Assembly: GCA_025352105.1 (NCBI GenBank)
Contig: JANXUB010000190.1
Span: forward strand, 1-37,664
Source of the DNA: Burkholderiales bacterium
Lineage (GTDB): Bacteria > Pseudomonadota > Gammaproteobacteria > Burkholderiales > Casimicrobiaceae
Length of the DNA stretch: 37,664 nucleotides
Direction of reading: 5' to 3'
The notes under the pieces are model-generated. The model worked only from the letters and a program-made list of their open reading frames with translations, made no database searches and was not told the origin of the DNA. Of the stretch, positions 10,201 through 17,351 are shown one piece after another. A program made the position numbers and the translations under genes. Position 1 is the stretch's first letter. Each line of letters starts with the position of its first letter.

Positions 10201-10888
10201 ATCCGCCCGCGTCGCGAGCCTTGCCGACGACATCGACGCCCACCGCAAACGCGTGCTCGCGGAGGGCCACGGCCTGACCCTCACCGGCCTCTACAACGTG
10301 CTCGAAGCGCTGCGCGAAGGCCGCGTGTTAACCGCGAAAGAAAAGACGATTCACGACGCCGGACTGGTGGCGGTGCTGAAATCGCTGCATGATGAGCTGG
10401 ACGCCTCGGTGCTCGCCGCCTACGGCTGGGCCGACCTGCAACTGCCGCGCGATGAGCAGACGCTCTTGGCGCGGTTGGTCGCGCTGAACGCCTGTCGCGT
10501 TGCCGAAGAAGCAGGCGGAAAAGGCAAGATCGCCTACCTGCGCCCCGCGTATCAAAACCCGGCGTTGCGAGGCACAGTCGTCGAGCCTGTGACGGAACAG
10601 ACGGCCCTCGCCATCGACACACCGCAGCCAAGCGATGCAGTCACCGCGCCAACGCCCCGCACCCTCGCCAAAGCCCGCAAAACCGCGTGGCCAAAAACGC
10701 TGCCGGAGCGCATGAAAACAGTCGCCAACCTGCTCGCCGAGTCCGCCGCACCGCTTACCACCGTACAAATCTATAGCCGCATCGACGCCAAAAAGGCGCA
10801 GAAGACGCGGCTGCCGGAAATTCTCGCCACCCTCGTTGCCTTGGGGCGCGCGCAGCAGGTGTCGCCAACGCAGTTTGGCGCGGTTTGA
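7205..10888 (+). CDS. MmeI-like single-chain restriction-modification enzyme (type IIL/IIG)
   Basis: A 1227-aa enzyme combining DNA cleavage and adenine methylation. From the ATG at 7205 the nuclease motif is D70-x9-E80-N-K82 (sequence IDCYRQGAFVLENKK), the same form and numbering I recall for MmeI. The N6-adenine methylase motifs follow: DPACGSGNFLYV (motif I, Asp about 393) and GNPPFIG (motif IV, about 557). Then come the recognition region (YRNGRDLTD, NNWWLFGE, CFETFPFP) and a C-terminal helical tail. No separate S or M gene is needed in this class. Two stretches (about residues 636-696 and 812-829) are not family sequence: they are translated palindromic repeats (entries at 9132-9273 and 9646-9669). 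Upstream in-frame codons to 7079 overlap the divergent gene region and are disregarded. Enzyme class firm; activity and specificity unknown. Confidence 0.88.
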   Translation: MTIDEFIAWGSKATGSERANAQTFTRELCIALDLPPPNPASDDNANNDYVFERSVVFQHGDGTSTTKFIDCYRQGAFVLENKKVRADVKSKSFDDAMLRAHAQALAYVRNLPAGEGRPPFVVIVDVGNVIELYSEFSQTGGAYIPFPDPRSYRIPLAALADPDIRARLRAVWLEPLSLDPSRASARVTREVSEKLAIVAKSLEAAGHSSEAVAGFLTRCLFSMFAEDVELLPKGSFKGLLAKHRANPPVLARMLEALWREMDVGGFSVALEADILKFNGKLFKTPTALPLTQANIDTLLAAARADWRDVEPAIFGTLLEQALGDHERHAFGAHYTPRSHVERLVLPTVITPLREDWANVQAAAVLLANDHKLDDAIKLVRDFFRKLCTTTVLDPACGSGNFLYVTLEHLKRLEGEVLIQLDALGVTQTGFETDGLTVDPHQLLGIEVNPRAAAIAEAVLWIGYLQWHFRTRSNAAPPQPVLRDFKNIECRDAVLTWDRMEYELDAKGVPVTRWDGRTFKSHPVTGKQVPDEAAQVAKERYFNARQATWPDADFITGNPPFIGAKAMRLALGDGYVEALRGAWPAVPESADFVMFWWEHAARAVRSGKARRFGFITTNSLRQTFNRRVVEMHLHPKTGSNAMPPSPSVGEAVTHLSPLALGERGTVALNDKVALQVASPLSPTLSHKGRGGQTALTYPPLRLAFAIPDHPWVDSADGAAVRIAMTVGTLAQEDNDEPSSLQTVTAESPGADGEVNVTLAEQQGEIHADLTVGANISSAQSLHANASLSNRGVQLFGAGFIVTEAEATALLVSVLPPLPRAGEGWGEGAREHKTKPVIREYRNGRDLTDTPRNVKVIDLFGLNADEVRKIYPAIYQHVLQRVKPERDQNARASRRNNWWLFGETNPKLRDQLRGLPRYIATVETAKHRTFQFLDASILPDNKLIAIALSDAFSLGVLSSSAHVRWALAAGSTLEDRPVYVKTTCFETFPFPTPETGLTPALSARVASLADDIDAHRKRVLAEGHGLTLTGLYNVLEALREGRVLTAKEKTIHDAGLVAVLKSLHDELDASVLAAYGWADLQLPRDEQTLLARLVALNACRVAEEAGGKGKIAYLRPAYQNPALRGTVVEPVTEQTALAIDTPQPSDAVTAPTPRTLAKARKTAWPKTLPERMKTVANLLAESAAPLTTVQIYSRIDAKKAQKTRLPEILATLVALGRAQQVSPTQFGAV
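9132..9152. repeat. Palindromic repeat in frame inside the MmeI-like gene (copy 1)
   Basis: Perfect 8-bp arms CCTCCCCC and GGGGGAGG with a 5-nt loop. It opens a roughly 150-bp GC-rich cluster of such repeats (about 9120-9280), which is translated without a stop as Pro/Ser/Gly-rich sequence. Confidence 0.8.
9235..9273. repeat. Palindromic repeat in frame inside the MmeI-like gene (copy 2)
   Basis: Perfect 12-bp inverted arms (CCCCCTCTCCCC at 9235-9246, GGGGAGAGGGGG at 9262-9273) around a 15-nt loop. Translated as SPLSPTLSHKGRGG, a peptide typical of a dispersed proteobacterial palindromic repeat. Belongs to the same family as 9646-9669 and 19983-20007. Confidence 0.85.
9646..9669. repeat. Palindromic repeat in frame inside the MmeI-like gene (copy 3)
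   Basis: A perfect 24-bp palindrome (arm CCCTCTCCCGCG). It reads through as LPPLPRAGEGWGEG and interrupts the region between AGFIVTEAEA and IREYRNGRDL of the enzyme. Confidence 0.85.
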
Positions 10889-10935
10889 TCGAGCGCCTGC
10901 ACCGGGGAACACGGGGGAAGTCCGTAGTTCGCAGG

Positions 10936-11020
10936 GTAGGCACCCCGTGCCTACTAGCACTGCGCCTAAGATGATGGGTTCGTTTGCCGCCGCTTGGTGG
11001 CCACGGGGTGACCACCCTAC
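10936..11020. repeat. Compound palindromic repeat between the MmeI-like and SWIM genes
   Basis: The 333-bp gap 10889-11221 holds GTAGGCAC...GTGCCTAC (10936-10954, perfect 8-bp arms, CCC loop) and GGTGGCCAC...GTGACCACC (10996-11004 and 11008-11016, one mismatch). The outer parts are also mutually complementary (GGTAGGCACCCCGTG near 10935 against CACGGGGTGACCACCCTACC to 11021), so the block can fold as one structure. A similar short palindrome lies at 14684-14702. I see no gene in the rest of this gap. Confidence 0.7.
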
Positions 11021-11221
11021 CGGACTGGGGATACAGCTTTTTAGTCTTTCCCATTATTCATTGGGGCTAGAGCGACAAAATGCTGTTTATCGACATTTAA
11101 AATAAATCGCCTGTAGCTATTATGCAATGGTCGTTTCGGCGAAAAGCCAATAAAGCACAATTTGTTTTGGTAGGCTCGGCCGCTGTGTTTTGCCGTTCAA
11201 TCAAACGTCTTCCCTGCCCAC

Positions 11222-13111
11222 ATGAGCACAAAAAAAGAAATCCCCGACGCCATCCGACTACGCTGGAGCGCGGCGCTGGATGAGGCCGCAATACGCTCGC
11301 TGGTGAACGTGAACACCTTCACGCGTGGCACAACCTACGCCACCTCCGGCGCGGTGAGCCTGAATCCCGCTGATGCTGCGGACGACGGCCTGACGGTGTC
11401 GGCGACCGTGGCGGGCACGAAGGACTATCAGACGCGGCTTGAGCTTGGCGAAGACGATGAACTCTTTGGTAATTGCACCTGCGAAAACGCGCAGGCGGGA
11501 TGGTTCTGCAAGCATCAGGTGGCGCTCGCGCTGGTGTGGCGCGCCGAGCTCGAAGGCACGCCGCTGACGCTTGACCCGGTCGCGCAGAAAAAAGTGGCCG
11601 CAGCGGCCAAACGGGCGCATACAGTGCAGAGCAACGCAGAGGCGCTGCGATCCTTTCTGAAAGCACAGGATGCGTCGGCGCTGGCGGACAAGTTGATTGA
11701 GCTTGGCGAGCGCGATTCAGGCGTGCAGCGTGAGTTGCAGCAGTGGCGCAAAATCGTCGCGGCAAAGGCGAATCCGGACGATTTGAAGGCGCTGGTTGGC
11801 GAGATTCTGGGTAGCGGACGCGGCTTTCTCGATTGGCGCGAAAGTCGTGAGTACCGGGTTCGCGCATGGGCGGTGATTCCGGTGCTGCAACGGGCGCGCG
11901 AGCAGAATGCGCAATCGGCGATTGCGCTCACGCTCCATGCGCTGCGCCGCTCGTGGGCTGTGCTCGAAAACGCCGACGACTCGAACGGCGACATTGGCGA
12001 CGTGTGCCGGGCCATTGGCGCGGAATGGGTAGCGGCGATTGCTGCGGCAGGTGCGCAGCCTGCGGCGTTTGGCGATAGCTACCTGAAAGTGATGGTGGAG
12101 GACCCGTTCGGCGCGTTCGACTCGGACGCGGTGGAGGCGGCCATGGGCACGCCCGCGCTATCGCGCTACCGAACGTTGCTGGCGGCCGAGTGGCAAAAGG
12201 CCGCGGCTGCGCAAGCGCCGGACGGCGGCAGCGAAGGGAAAGGAGGCCGCAGCAGGCCGACGTTCATCTCGGAGTCCTACATCCGCATGAAGACGCTGGA
12301 GCGGCTGCACATGCGTCAGCTGGAGGCGGCGGGCGACCATGCGGGCGTGTTGGCGATGTTGCGAGCGGCGGCGCTGGGTCGGAACGGCTACGGCGAAGGC
12401 CTTCAGATCGTCAATTATCTGGACAAAATCGGGCGTCAGCGCGAAGCACTGGCCGAGGCCGAGGCGCTCGCCAAAAAAGAGCCTGACAACTGGCAGGTGG
12501 AAAATTTCCTAGTGCAAGCGTACGAGCGCGATGGCTGTCACGACGAGGTGCTGGCTATTCACCGCAAGCATTTCGATGCCCAGCCAAGTGCACAAGGCTT
12601 TCAGACTGTGCTGAACGCAGCGAAAAAGGCGGGGCGCGACATTACCGCCATGAGAGAGGCGCTATGGAGCGCGCTCGCGGAGCGCGAATTGCAGCGGCAA
12701 AAAAAACCAGTCTCACCGCTCGACCGAGTCTACGCGGGCTCTCGCGGCATGGCGACAGGCAAATCGCGCGAGCGCGACGTCACTGTGCGCGCTGAAATTC
12801 TTTGCGCAGAAAGGGCATGGCTTGACGCGTTGGCGTTGGTGCAGCCGCCGAATGCCTGCGCCAGCGAACCCATGCTGCGTCTCGCCCGACACTTGCCGGA
12901 AACGCATGCGGAGGATGCTGTCAAGCTGCTGCTGCGCGTGTTCACGGCAACCATGCCGGACGCGCAAACGCCCTACAAGGACGAGCTCGCCATCGTGCAC
13001 GACATCGGCAAGCGAATGCCACCGGATCAACGCGCAGCGTGGTTCGCGTCGCTTCGGCAGCAGTATCGCGCCAAGCGAAACTTCATTGCAGGCTTGCCGG
13101 TGGACGGTTAA
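11222..13111 (+). CDS. SWIM zinc-finger domain protein
   Basis: 629 aa. Near residues 82-96 is the SWIM signature C-x-C-x(n)-C-x-H (NCTCENAQAGWFCKH), a zinc-binding fold associated with DNA or protein binding. The rest is largely alpha-helical with TPR-like stretches (e.g. VNYLDKIGRQREALAEAEAL, residues about 400-420). No nuclease or helicase motif is visible. The start ATG at 11222 follows an AT-richer leader; no strong ribosome site was found. It lies downstream of the MmeI-like gene after a repeat-filled gap, so a shared transcript is unlikely. Function unknown; SWIM proteins of this form are sometimes encoded near other defence or helicase genes, which is only suggestive here. Confidence 0.82.
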   Translation: MSTKKEIPDAIRLRWSAALDEAAIRSLVNVNTFTRGTTYATSGAVSLNPADAADDGLTVSATVAGTKDYQTRLELGEDDELFGNCTCENAQAGWFCKHQVALALVWRAELEGTPLTLDPVAQKKVAAAAKRAHTVQSNAEALRSFLKAQDASALADKLIELGERDSGVQRELQQWRKIVAAKANPDDLKALVGEILGSGRGFLDWRESREYRVRAWAVIPVLQRAREQNAQSAIALTLHALRRSWAVLENADDSNGDIGDVCRAIGAEWVAAIAAAGAQPAAFGDSYLKVMVEDPFGAFDSDAVEAAMGTPALSRYRTLLAAEWQKAAAAQAPDGGSEGKGGRSRPTFISESYIRMKTLERLHMRQLEAAGDHAGVLAMLRAAALGRNGYGEGLQIVNYLDKIGRQREALAEAEALAKKEPDNWQVENFLVQAYERDGCHDEVLAIHRKHFDAQPSAQGFQTVLNAAKKAGRDITAMREALWSALAERELQRQKKPVSPLDRVYAGSRGMATGKSRERDVTVRAEILCAERAWLDALALVQPPNACASEPMLRLARHLPETHAEDAVKLLLRVFTATMPDAQTPYKDELAIVHDIGKRMPPDQRAAWFASLRQQYRAKRNFIAGLPVDG

Positions 13112-13157
13112 CTTCGGACGCGCCAGATGCTCGTGCGCTCGACTCGCCAGAAACAAA

Positions 13158-13180
13158 AAAGCCACCCGAAAGGTGGCTTT
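13158..13180 (-). terminator. Rho-independent terminator (bidirectional; serves tRNA-Ser and the SWIM gene)
   Basis: Hairpin GCCACC/GGTGGC with loop CGAAA, extended by AAA/TTT pairs. On the minus strand, just past the tRNA-Ser 3' end, the stem is followed by a run of T. On the plus strand, downstream of the SWIM gene, it is followed by TTTATTTT. Confidence 0.8.
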
Positions 13181-13188
13181 ATTTTGCT

Positions 13189-13281
13189 TGGCGGAGACGA
13201 AGGGATTCGAACCCTTGATACAGCTCATCACCGTATACTCCCTTAGCAGGGGAGCACCTTCGGCCTCTCGGTCACGTCTCC
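13189..13281 (-). tRNA. serX: tRNA-Ser(GCU)
   Basis: A class II tRNA with long variable arm. The acceptor GGAGACG (13275-13281) pairs with CGTCTCC before G-CCA (encoded CCA at 13189-13191). The anticodon loop is CTGCTAA in stem CTCCC/GGGAG, giving anticodon GCT; the T-arm contains GGTTCGAATCC. Neighbouring lysC/tRNA-Ser order is common in betaproteobacteria. The symbol is a conventional guess. Confidence 0.95.
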
Positions 13282-13322
13282 GTTAGCCACTGATTATAGC
13301 GAGTTTGTGCAGGGTGCATTTC

Positions 13323-13388
13323 TGTGGGGGCGGTTTCACCGCGCCTGTTCCGATGCAACACCCTTATCGCGGTAAAACCGCTCCCATA
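13323..13388. repeat. Inverted repeat between tRNA-Ser and lysC
   Basis: Arms of 21 bp (13323-13343 and 13368-13388) match at 18 positions when one is reverse-complemented; the core is GCGGTTT-ACCGCG. The spacer is 24 nt. There is no T-run, so it resembles a REP/BIME-type dispersed repeat more than a terminator for lysC. Confidence 0.7.
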
Positions 13389-13404
13389 GAACCGTTGTGA
13401 TCGA

Positions 13405-14661
13405 CTAGGCAGGCGTTTTGTCGAGATCGAACGCCTTGTGCAGCGCGCGCACGGCCAGTTCCATGTACTTGTCGTCGATCACCACGGAAATCTTGATTTC
13501 ACTCGTTGAGATCATCTGAATGTTGATGCTCTCCTTCGACAGCGTCTCGAACATGAGCGCCGCGATGCCCACGTGTGAGCGCATGCCGATACCGACGACC
13601 GAAACCTTGGCGCATTTGGCGTCACCAATCACGGTTTTTGCCTGAATCACGTCCTGTACTTCGGCCTTCAAAACGTCGAGCGTCTTTTGCAGCTCGTTCC
13701 TGTGCACCGTGAATGAGAAATCCGTGGTCCCGCCCACTCCAGCGTTCTGGATAATCATGTCGACATCGATATTCGCCTTGGCGACGGGGCCGAGGATGGC
13801 GAACGCGATGCCCGGTTTGTCGGGCACTCCGAGCACGGACACCTTCGCTTCGTCGCGGTTGAAGGCAATGCCGGAGATGATGGCTTGTTCCACGTTTTCT
13901 TCTTCCTCAAAACTGATTAGCGTGCCCGAACTGGCCTCAACTGCGATCGGAATCATCGGATCGGTGAAGCTCGACAGGACGCGCGTGGGGACTTTGTATT
14001 TACCGGCAAATTCGACCGAGCGAATTTGCAGGATTTTCGAGCCAAGGGACGCCATTTCGAGCATCTCTTCGAACGTCACGGTTTTCAACGGTCGGGCATC
14101 GGGTTCAACGCGCGGATCGGTGGTGTACACCGCGTCGACATCGGTGTAGATCAGGCATTCGCTGGCCTTCATCGCTGCGGCAACGGCGACAGCTTGCGTA
14201 TCCGATCCACCACGACCCAGCGTTGTGATGTGACCATCGTCGGTCACACCCTGAAAACCGGTGATGACAACGACTTTGCCCTGCGCAAGATCGGCCCGCA
14301 CACGCACATCATCAATGCTCGTGATGCGCGCCTTGGTGAACGAGTTATCGGTGCGAATCGGCACTTGCCAGCCGCAGTAGCTGACGGCGTCAATACCTTC
14401 GGCCTGTAAAGCAATACACAGCAGCCCAACCGAAACCTGCTCGCCGGTAGAGGCAATCATGTCGAGCTCGCGCGCGGAAGGATTGGGATCAACGTCCTTC
14501 GCGAGCGCCAGCAGGCGGTTGGTTTCACCCGACATGGCTGATGGCACGACCACCATCTGGTAGCCAGCCCGATGCCATTTGGCGACGCGTTTGGCAACGT
14601 TCTTGATGCGCTCGACTGAGCCCATCGAAGTGCCGCCGTATTTATGAACGACTAGGGACAT
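13405..14661 (-). CDS. lysC: Aspartate kinase
   Basis: Phosphorylates L-aspartate to aspartyl phosphate, the first step of the Lys/Thr/Met and diaminopimelate pathways; cytosolic. The N-terminus MSLVVHKYGGTSMGS is the aspartokinase nucleotide-binding signature. GRGGSDTQAVAVAAAM and TDVDAVYTTDPR are further kinase motifs. The last 150 residues form two ACT domains (VSVLGVPDKPGIAFAILGPV and VSVVGIGMRSHVGIAALMFE), which bind lysine/threonine for feedback control. At 418 aa it is a normal monofunctional enzyme. I chose the ATG at 14659-14661 over an upstream in-frame start at 14712 because the extension is not family-like. It lies 93 bp downstream of fabF with a small palindrome between. Confidence 0.97.
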   Translation of the reverse strand: MSLVVHKYGGTSMGSVERIKNVAKRVAKWHRAGYQMVVVPSAMSGETNRLLALAKDVDPNPSARELDMIASTGEQVSVGLLCIALQAEGIDAVSYCGWQVPIRTDNSFTKARITSIDDVRVRADLAQGKVVVITGFQGVTDDGHITTLGRGGSDTQAVAVAAAMKASECLIYTDVDAVYTTDPRVEPDARPLKTVTFEEMLEMASLGSKILQIRSVEFAGKYKVPTRVLSSFTDPMIPIAVEASSGTLISFEEEENVEQAIISGIAFNRDEAKVSVLGVPDKPGIAFAILGPVAKANIDVDMIIQNAGVGGTTDFSFTVHRNELQKTLDVLKAEVQDVIQAKTVIGDAKCAKVSVVGIGMRSHVGIAALMFETLSKESINIQMISTSEIKISVVIDDKYMELAVRALHKAFDLDKTPA

Positions 14662-14683
14662 ATTTTTATCTTCAGATTCGTAA

Positions 14684-14702
14684 GTAGGCACGTTGTGCCC
14701 AC
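14684..14702. repeat. Short palindrome upstream of lysC
   Basis: GTAGGCACGTTGTGCCCAC, near-perfect arms, closely related to the palindrome at 10936-10954. It lies between the fabF stop and the lysC start and may be a dispersed repeat rather than a regulatory site. Confidence 0.5.
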
Positions 14703-14754
14703 GCGGTTGCAATTGGCGCGACGAGTGCCGGGCATTGGCTGCCCAGCCTGGGCG

Positions 14755-15999
14755 TCAAATTCGCTTAAAAATTAGCGTGCTGTTCGTGCCACCAAAACCG
14801 AAGCTGTTTGACATCGAAACGTCAATTTTCTTTTGACGCGCCGTGTTCGGCACCAGATCCAGCTCAACAGCCGGATCTTGTTTGTGCAAATTGATTGTTG
14901 GCGGAATCACGCCGTCGCGCAAAGCAAGGATGCTGAATACCGCCTCAATACCGGCCGCTGCGCCCAGCAGATGCCCGGTCATGGATTTGGTCGAGCTGAC
15001 CATGACTTTTTTCGCGTGGTCTCCGAACGCACTTTTCAGCGCTGTGGCTTCCGCCAGATCACCAAGCGGCGTGGACGTCCCGTGCGCATTGACATATTCA
15101 ATATCCGACGCATTCAAGCTGGCATTTTTAAGCGCATTAACCATACAACGACGCGCACCGTCGCCATCTTCGCGCGGCGCAGTGACGTGATACGCGTCCC
15201 CGGAAACGCCGTAACCGACGAGCTCGCAATAAATCCGGGCACCACGCGCCCTCGCATGCTCCAGCTCTTCGATCACCAGAACGCCAGCGCCTTCGCCAAG
15301 CACGAAACCATCACGATCCACGTCCCACGGACGGCTCGCCGCAGTCGGATCATCATTCCTTGTCGACAGAGCCCGTGCCGCATTGAAACCACCAATACCC
15401 AGCTCGCACACCGCGGCCTCAGAACCACCCACCACCATCACGTCAGCGTCACCGTACTCAATCTTTCGCATGCTCTCGCCGATGCAATGGTTGGCTGTGC
15501 TGCATGCGGTGACCGCCGCCATGTTCGCGCCCTGAAAGCCATACTCAATTGATACCAGCCCGGAAATCATGTTGATGATGGAGCCGGGAATGAAAAATGG
15601 CGAAATTTTTCTTGGCCCGCCTTCCCGCAGCGCGTCGCAGGTCGCCTGAATCAGCGGCAAACCGCCAATGCCCGAACCGATTGAAAGACCATAGCGATCA
15701 GGGTTGGCCGGATGGGGCGCGATACCCGCATCGGTCAGAGCTTCCTTGGCAGCCGCGATGCCGAAATGAACAAAGCTGTCGTAGCGGCGCGCTTCTTTGC
15801 CCGACATGAACTGCGCGGGATCGAAGCCTTTGACCTCGCCCGCGATATGCGTGTTGAACGCGGTTGAATCAAACCGGGTAATCGGGCCAATGCCGGAGCG
15901 ACCATTGGTGATCGCGTCCCAGGCAGTGGCGACACCGATACCCACCGGGCTAACGATGCCCAAGCCGGTAACGACGACGCGACGCTGTCTTGGTGTCAT
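14755..15999 (-). CDS. fabF: 3-oxoacyl-ACP synthase II (KAS II)
   Basis: Condenses malonyl-ACP with acyl-ACP during chain elongation; its C16 to C18:1 activity governs membrane fluidity in many bacteria. 414 aa, a normal length. The thiolase-fold active site is complete: Cys166 in VTACSTANH, His306 in NAHGTSTPLGD, Lys338, and His343 in SMTGHLLGAAAG. The C-terminal SNSFGFGGTNSTLIF is the usual KAS ending. It follows acpP in the same direction with 80 bp between, which contain a terminator-like hairpin (16021-16045) that may lower fabF expression relative to acpP. Confidence 0.97.
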   Translation of the reverse strand: MTPRQRRVVVTGLGIVSPVGIGVATAWDAITNGRSGIGPITRFDSTAFNTHIAGEVKGFDPAQFMSGKEARRYDSFVHFGIAAAKEALTDAGIAPHPANPDRYGLSIGSGIGGLPLIQATCDALREGGPRKISPFFIPGSIINMISGLVSIEYGFQGANMAAVTACSTANHCIGESMRKIEYGDADVMVVGGSEAAVCELGIGGFNAARALSTRNDDPTAASRPWDVDRDGFVLGEGAGVLVIEELEHARARGARIYCELVGYGVSGDAYHVTAPREDGDGARRCMVNALKNASLNASDIEYVNAHGTSTPLGDLAEATALKSAFGDHAKKVMVSSTKSMTGHLLGAAAGIEAVFSILALRDGVIPPTINLHKQDPAVELDLVPNTARQKKIDVSMSNSFGFGGTNSTLIFKRI

Positions 16000-16020
16000 G
16001 GGGAGAAACTCTTCAAAAAC

Positions 16021-16045
16021 AAAAAAGGCGGCTCAGTGGCCGCCC
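16021..16045 (-). terminator. Intrinsic terminator or attenuator between acpP and fabF
   Basis: On the minus strand, GGCGGC/GCCGCC arms (16039-16044 and 16027-16032) with a 6-nt loop are followed by a T6 run. Placed after acpP and just before the fabF start at 15999, it would let acpP be expressed more strongly than fabF. Confidence 0.7.
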
Positions 16046-16079
16046 TTTTAAACCTGCTCAAAGGCGACGACCTTGAGGC

Positions 16080-16316
16080 TTACTTCTTGTGCGAGGTGAC
16101 GTAGTCAATCGCAAGTTGTACCGTCGTAATCTTCTCGGCTTCGTCATCCGGAATCTCCGTGCCGAAGTCTTCTTCGAGTGCCATCACGAGTTCAACGGTG
16201 TCGAGCGAGTCGGCACCGAGATCGTCGACAAAAGACGATTCGTTCTTGATGTCTGCCTCGGCAACACCGAGTTGGTCGGCAACGATTTTTCTAACGCGGG
16301 CTTCGATATCACTCAT
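16080..16316 (-). CDS. acpP: Acyl carrier protein
   Basis: Carries growing acyl chains on a 4'-phosphopantetheine arm. 78 aa, acidic. The modification serine is Ser37 in [17 protein letters not shown], the canonical ACP site. AAGGA precedes the ATG by about 7 nt. It lies between fabG and fabF as in most proteobacteria. A terminator follows it, consistent with the high separate expression usual for acpP. Confidence 0.98.
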   Translation of the reverse strand: MSDIEARVRKIVADQLGVAEADIKNESSFVDDLGADSLDTVELVMALEEDFGTEIPDDEAEKITTVQLAIDYVTSHKK

Positions 16317-16452
16317 GGCAAATCCTTGATGGATCCTTTAATGGAAAAACGGCGCAAAGCCGAATACACGAATTTTAGCAAACGAATCGGCGGGCCGACG
16401 AACATCTGCGGCCCCCAAAAGCACAGGCTAAATCCCGCTAACTTCGACGAAT

Positions 16453-17184
16453 TTAGGTGAAATACATGCCTCCGTTGACGTGTAGCGTCGTACCGGTGAC
16501 ATATCCCGCGTGCTCGTCACACAAAAATTTCACCGCTTGAGCGATGTCGTCGGGCGTTCCAAGCCGTCCGGCAGGGATCATTTCAACAAGTTTTGTACGT
16601 TGCGCCTCGGGCAAAGCCTGCGTCATGTCGGTATCGATAAAGCCTGGTGCGACCAGATTGACCGTGATTCCACGCGAACCGAGTTCCGCGGCAAGTGACT
16701 TGGTCATGCCAATCAAACCAGCCTTTGCGGCGGCGTAGTTGACCTGCCCCGCGTTGCCCGTTGAGCCCACCACCGAGCCAATATTCACCACGCGACCAAA
16801 ACGCGCCTTCATCATCGGGCGACTGACCGCACGCGTCAAACGGAAAACGCTTTTGAGATTGGTGTCCATTACGGCGTCCCAGTCATCGTCCTTCATCCGC
16901 ATCAAGAGCGTGTCGCGCGTGATCCCGGCGTTGTTGATGAGGATTGCGATTGGGCCCTCGTGCGCTTCGATGTCCTTGAGCGCCGCATCAATCGCCGCTG
17001 AATCAGTCACATTGAGCACTACCCCGCGCCCAGAGTACGGCGCGAGGGCCTCGCTGATTTTGTCGGCACCCGCCTGAGATGTGGCCGTACCAATGACTTT
17101 CGCGCCAGCTTCGGCTAGCGTTTTCGCGATGGCCGCACCGATGCCGCGAGTGGCCCCGGTAACGAGGGTAACTTTGTCTTTCAT
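16453..17184 (-). CDS. fabG: 3-oxoacyl-ACP reductase
   Basis: NADPH-dependent reduction of 3-oxoacyl-ACP, the first reductive step of each elongation cycle. 243 aa SDR protein: cofactor motif TGATRGIG near residue 9, NNAG (85-88), catalytic Ser137 (NIGSVVGSTG), Tyr150 and Lys154 (YAAAK). I used the ATG at 17184, which starts MKDKVTLVTG; a TTG four codons upstream is also in frame. A 167-bp gap separates it from the upstream acyl ligase, longer than usual within this operon, so fabG may have its own promoter. Confidence 0.96.
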   Translation of the reverse strand: MKDKVTLVTGATRGIGAAIAKTLAEAGAKVIGTATSQAGADKISEALAPYSGRGVVLNVTDSAAIDAALKDIEAHEGPIAILINNAGITRDTLLMRMKDDDWDAVMDTNLKSVFRLTRAVSRPMMKARFGRVVNIGSVVGSTGNAGQVNYAAAKAGLIGMTKSLAAELGSRGITVNLVAPGFIDTDMTQALPEAQRTKLVEMIPAGRLGTPDDIAQAVKFLCDEHAGYVTGTTLHVNGGMYFT

Positions 17185-17351
17185 GAGCCGAACCAATGTC
17201 GCCGAACGTAAGGCCCTGAATTAGAGCACGCCGCCTGCTCCGATGGACCCGATCTACAGCGGCGGTCAATCGTCGCTCAAGCAGCGCTTGAGGTGCTTTC
17301 AGGCGTGACAAGGTTTAAGGCGCGAAGCAGTTGCGCGCCACGGAGCCAGCC

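Noticed and set aside
13323..13388. Terminator for lysC
   Set aside because: Stable inverted repeat but no T-run on either strand; better explained as a dispersed palindrome.
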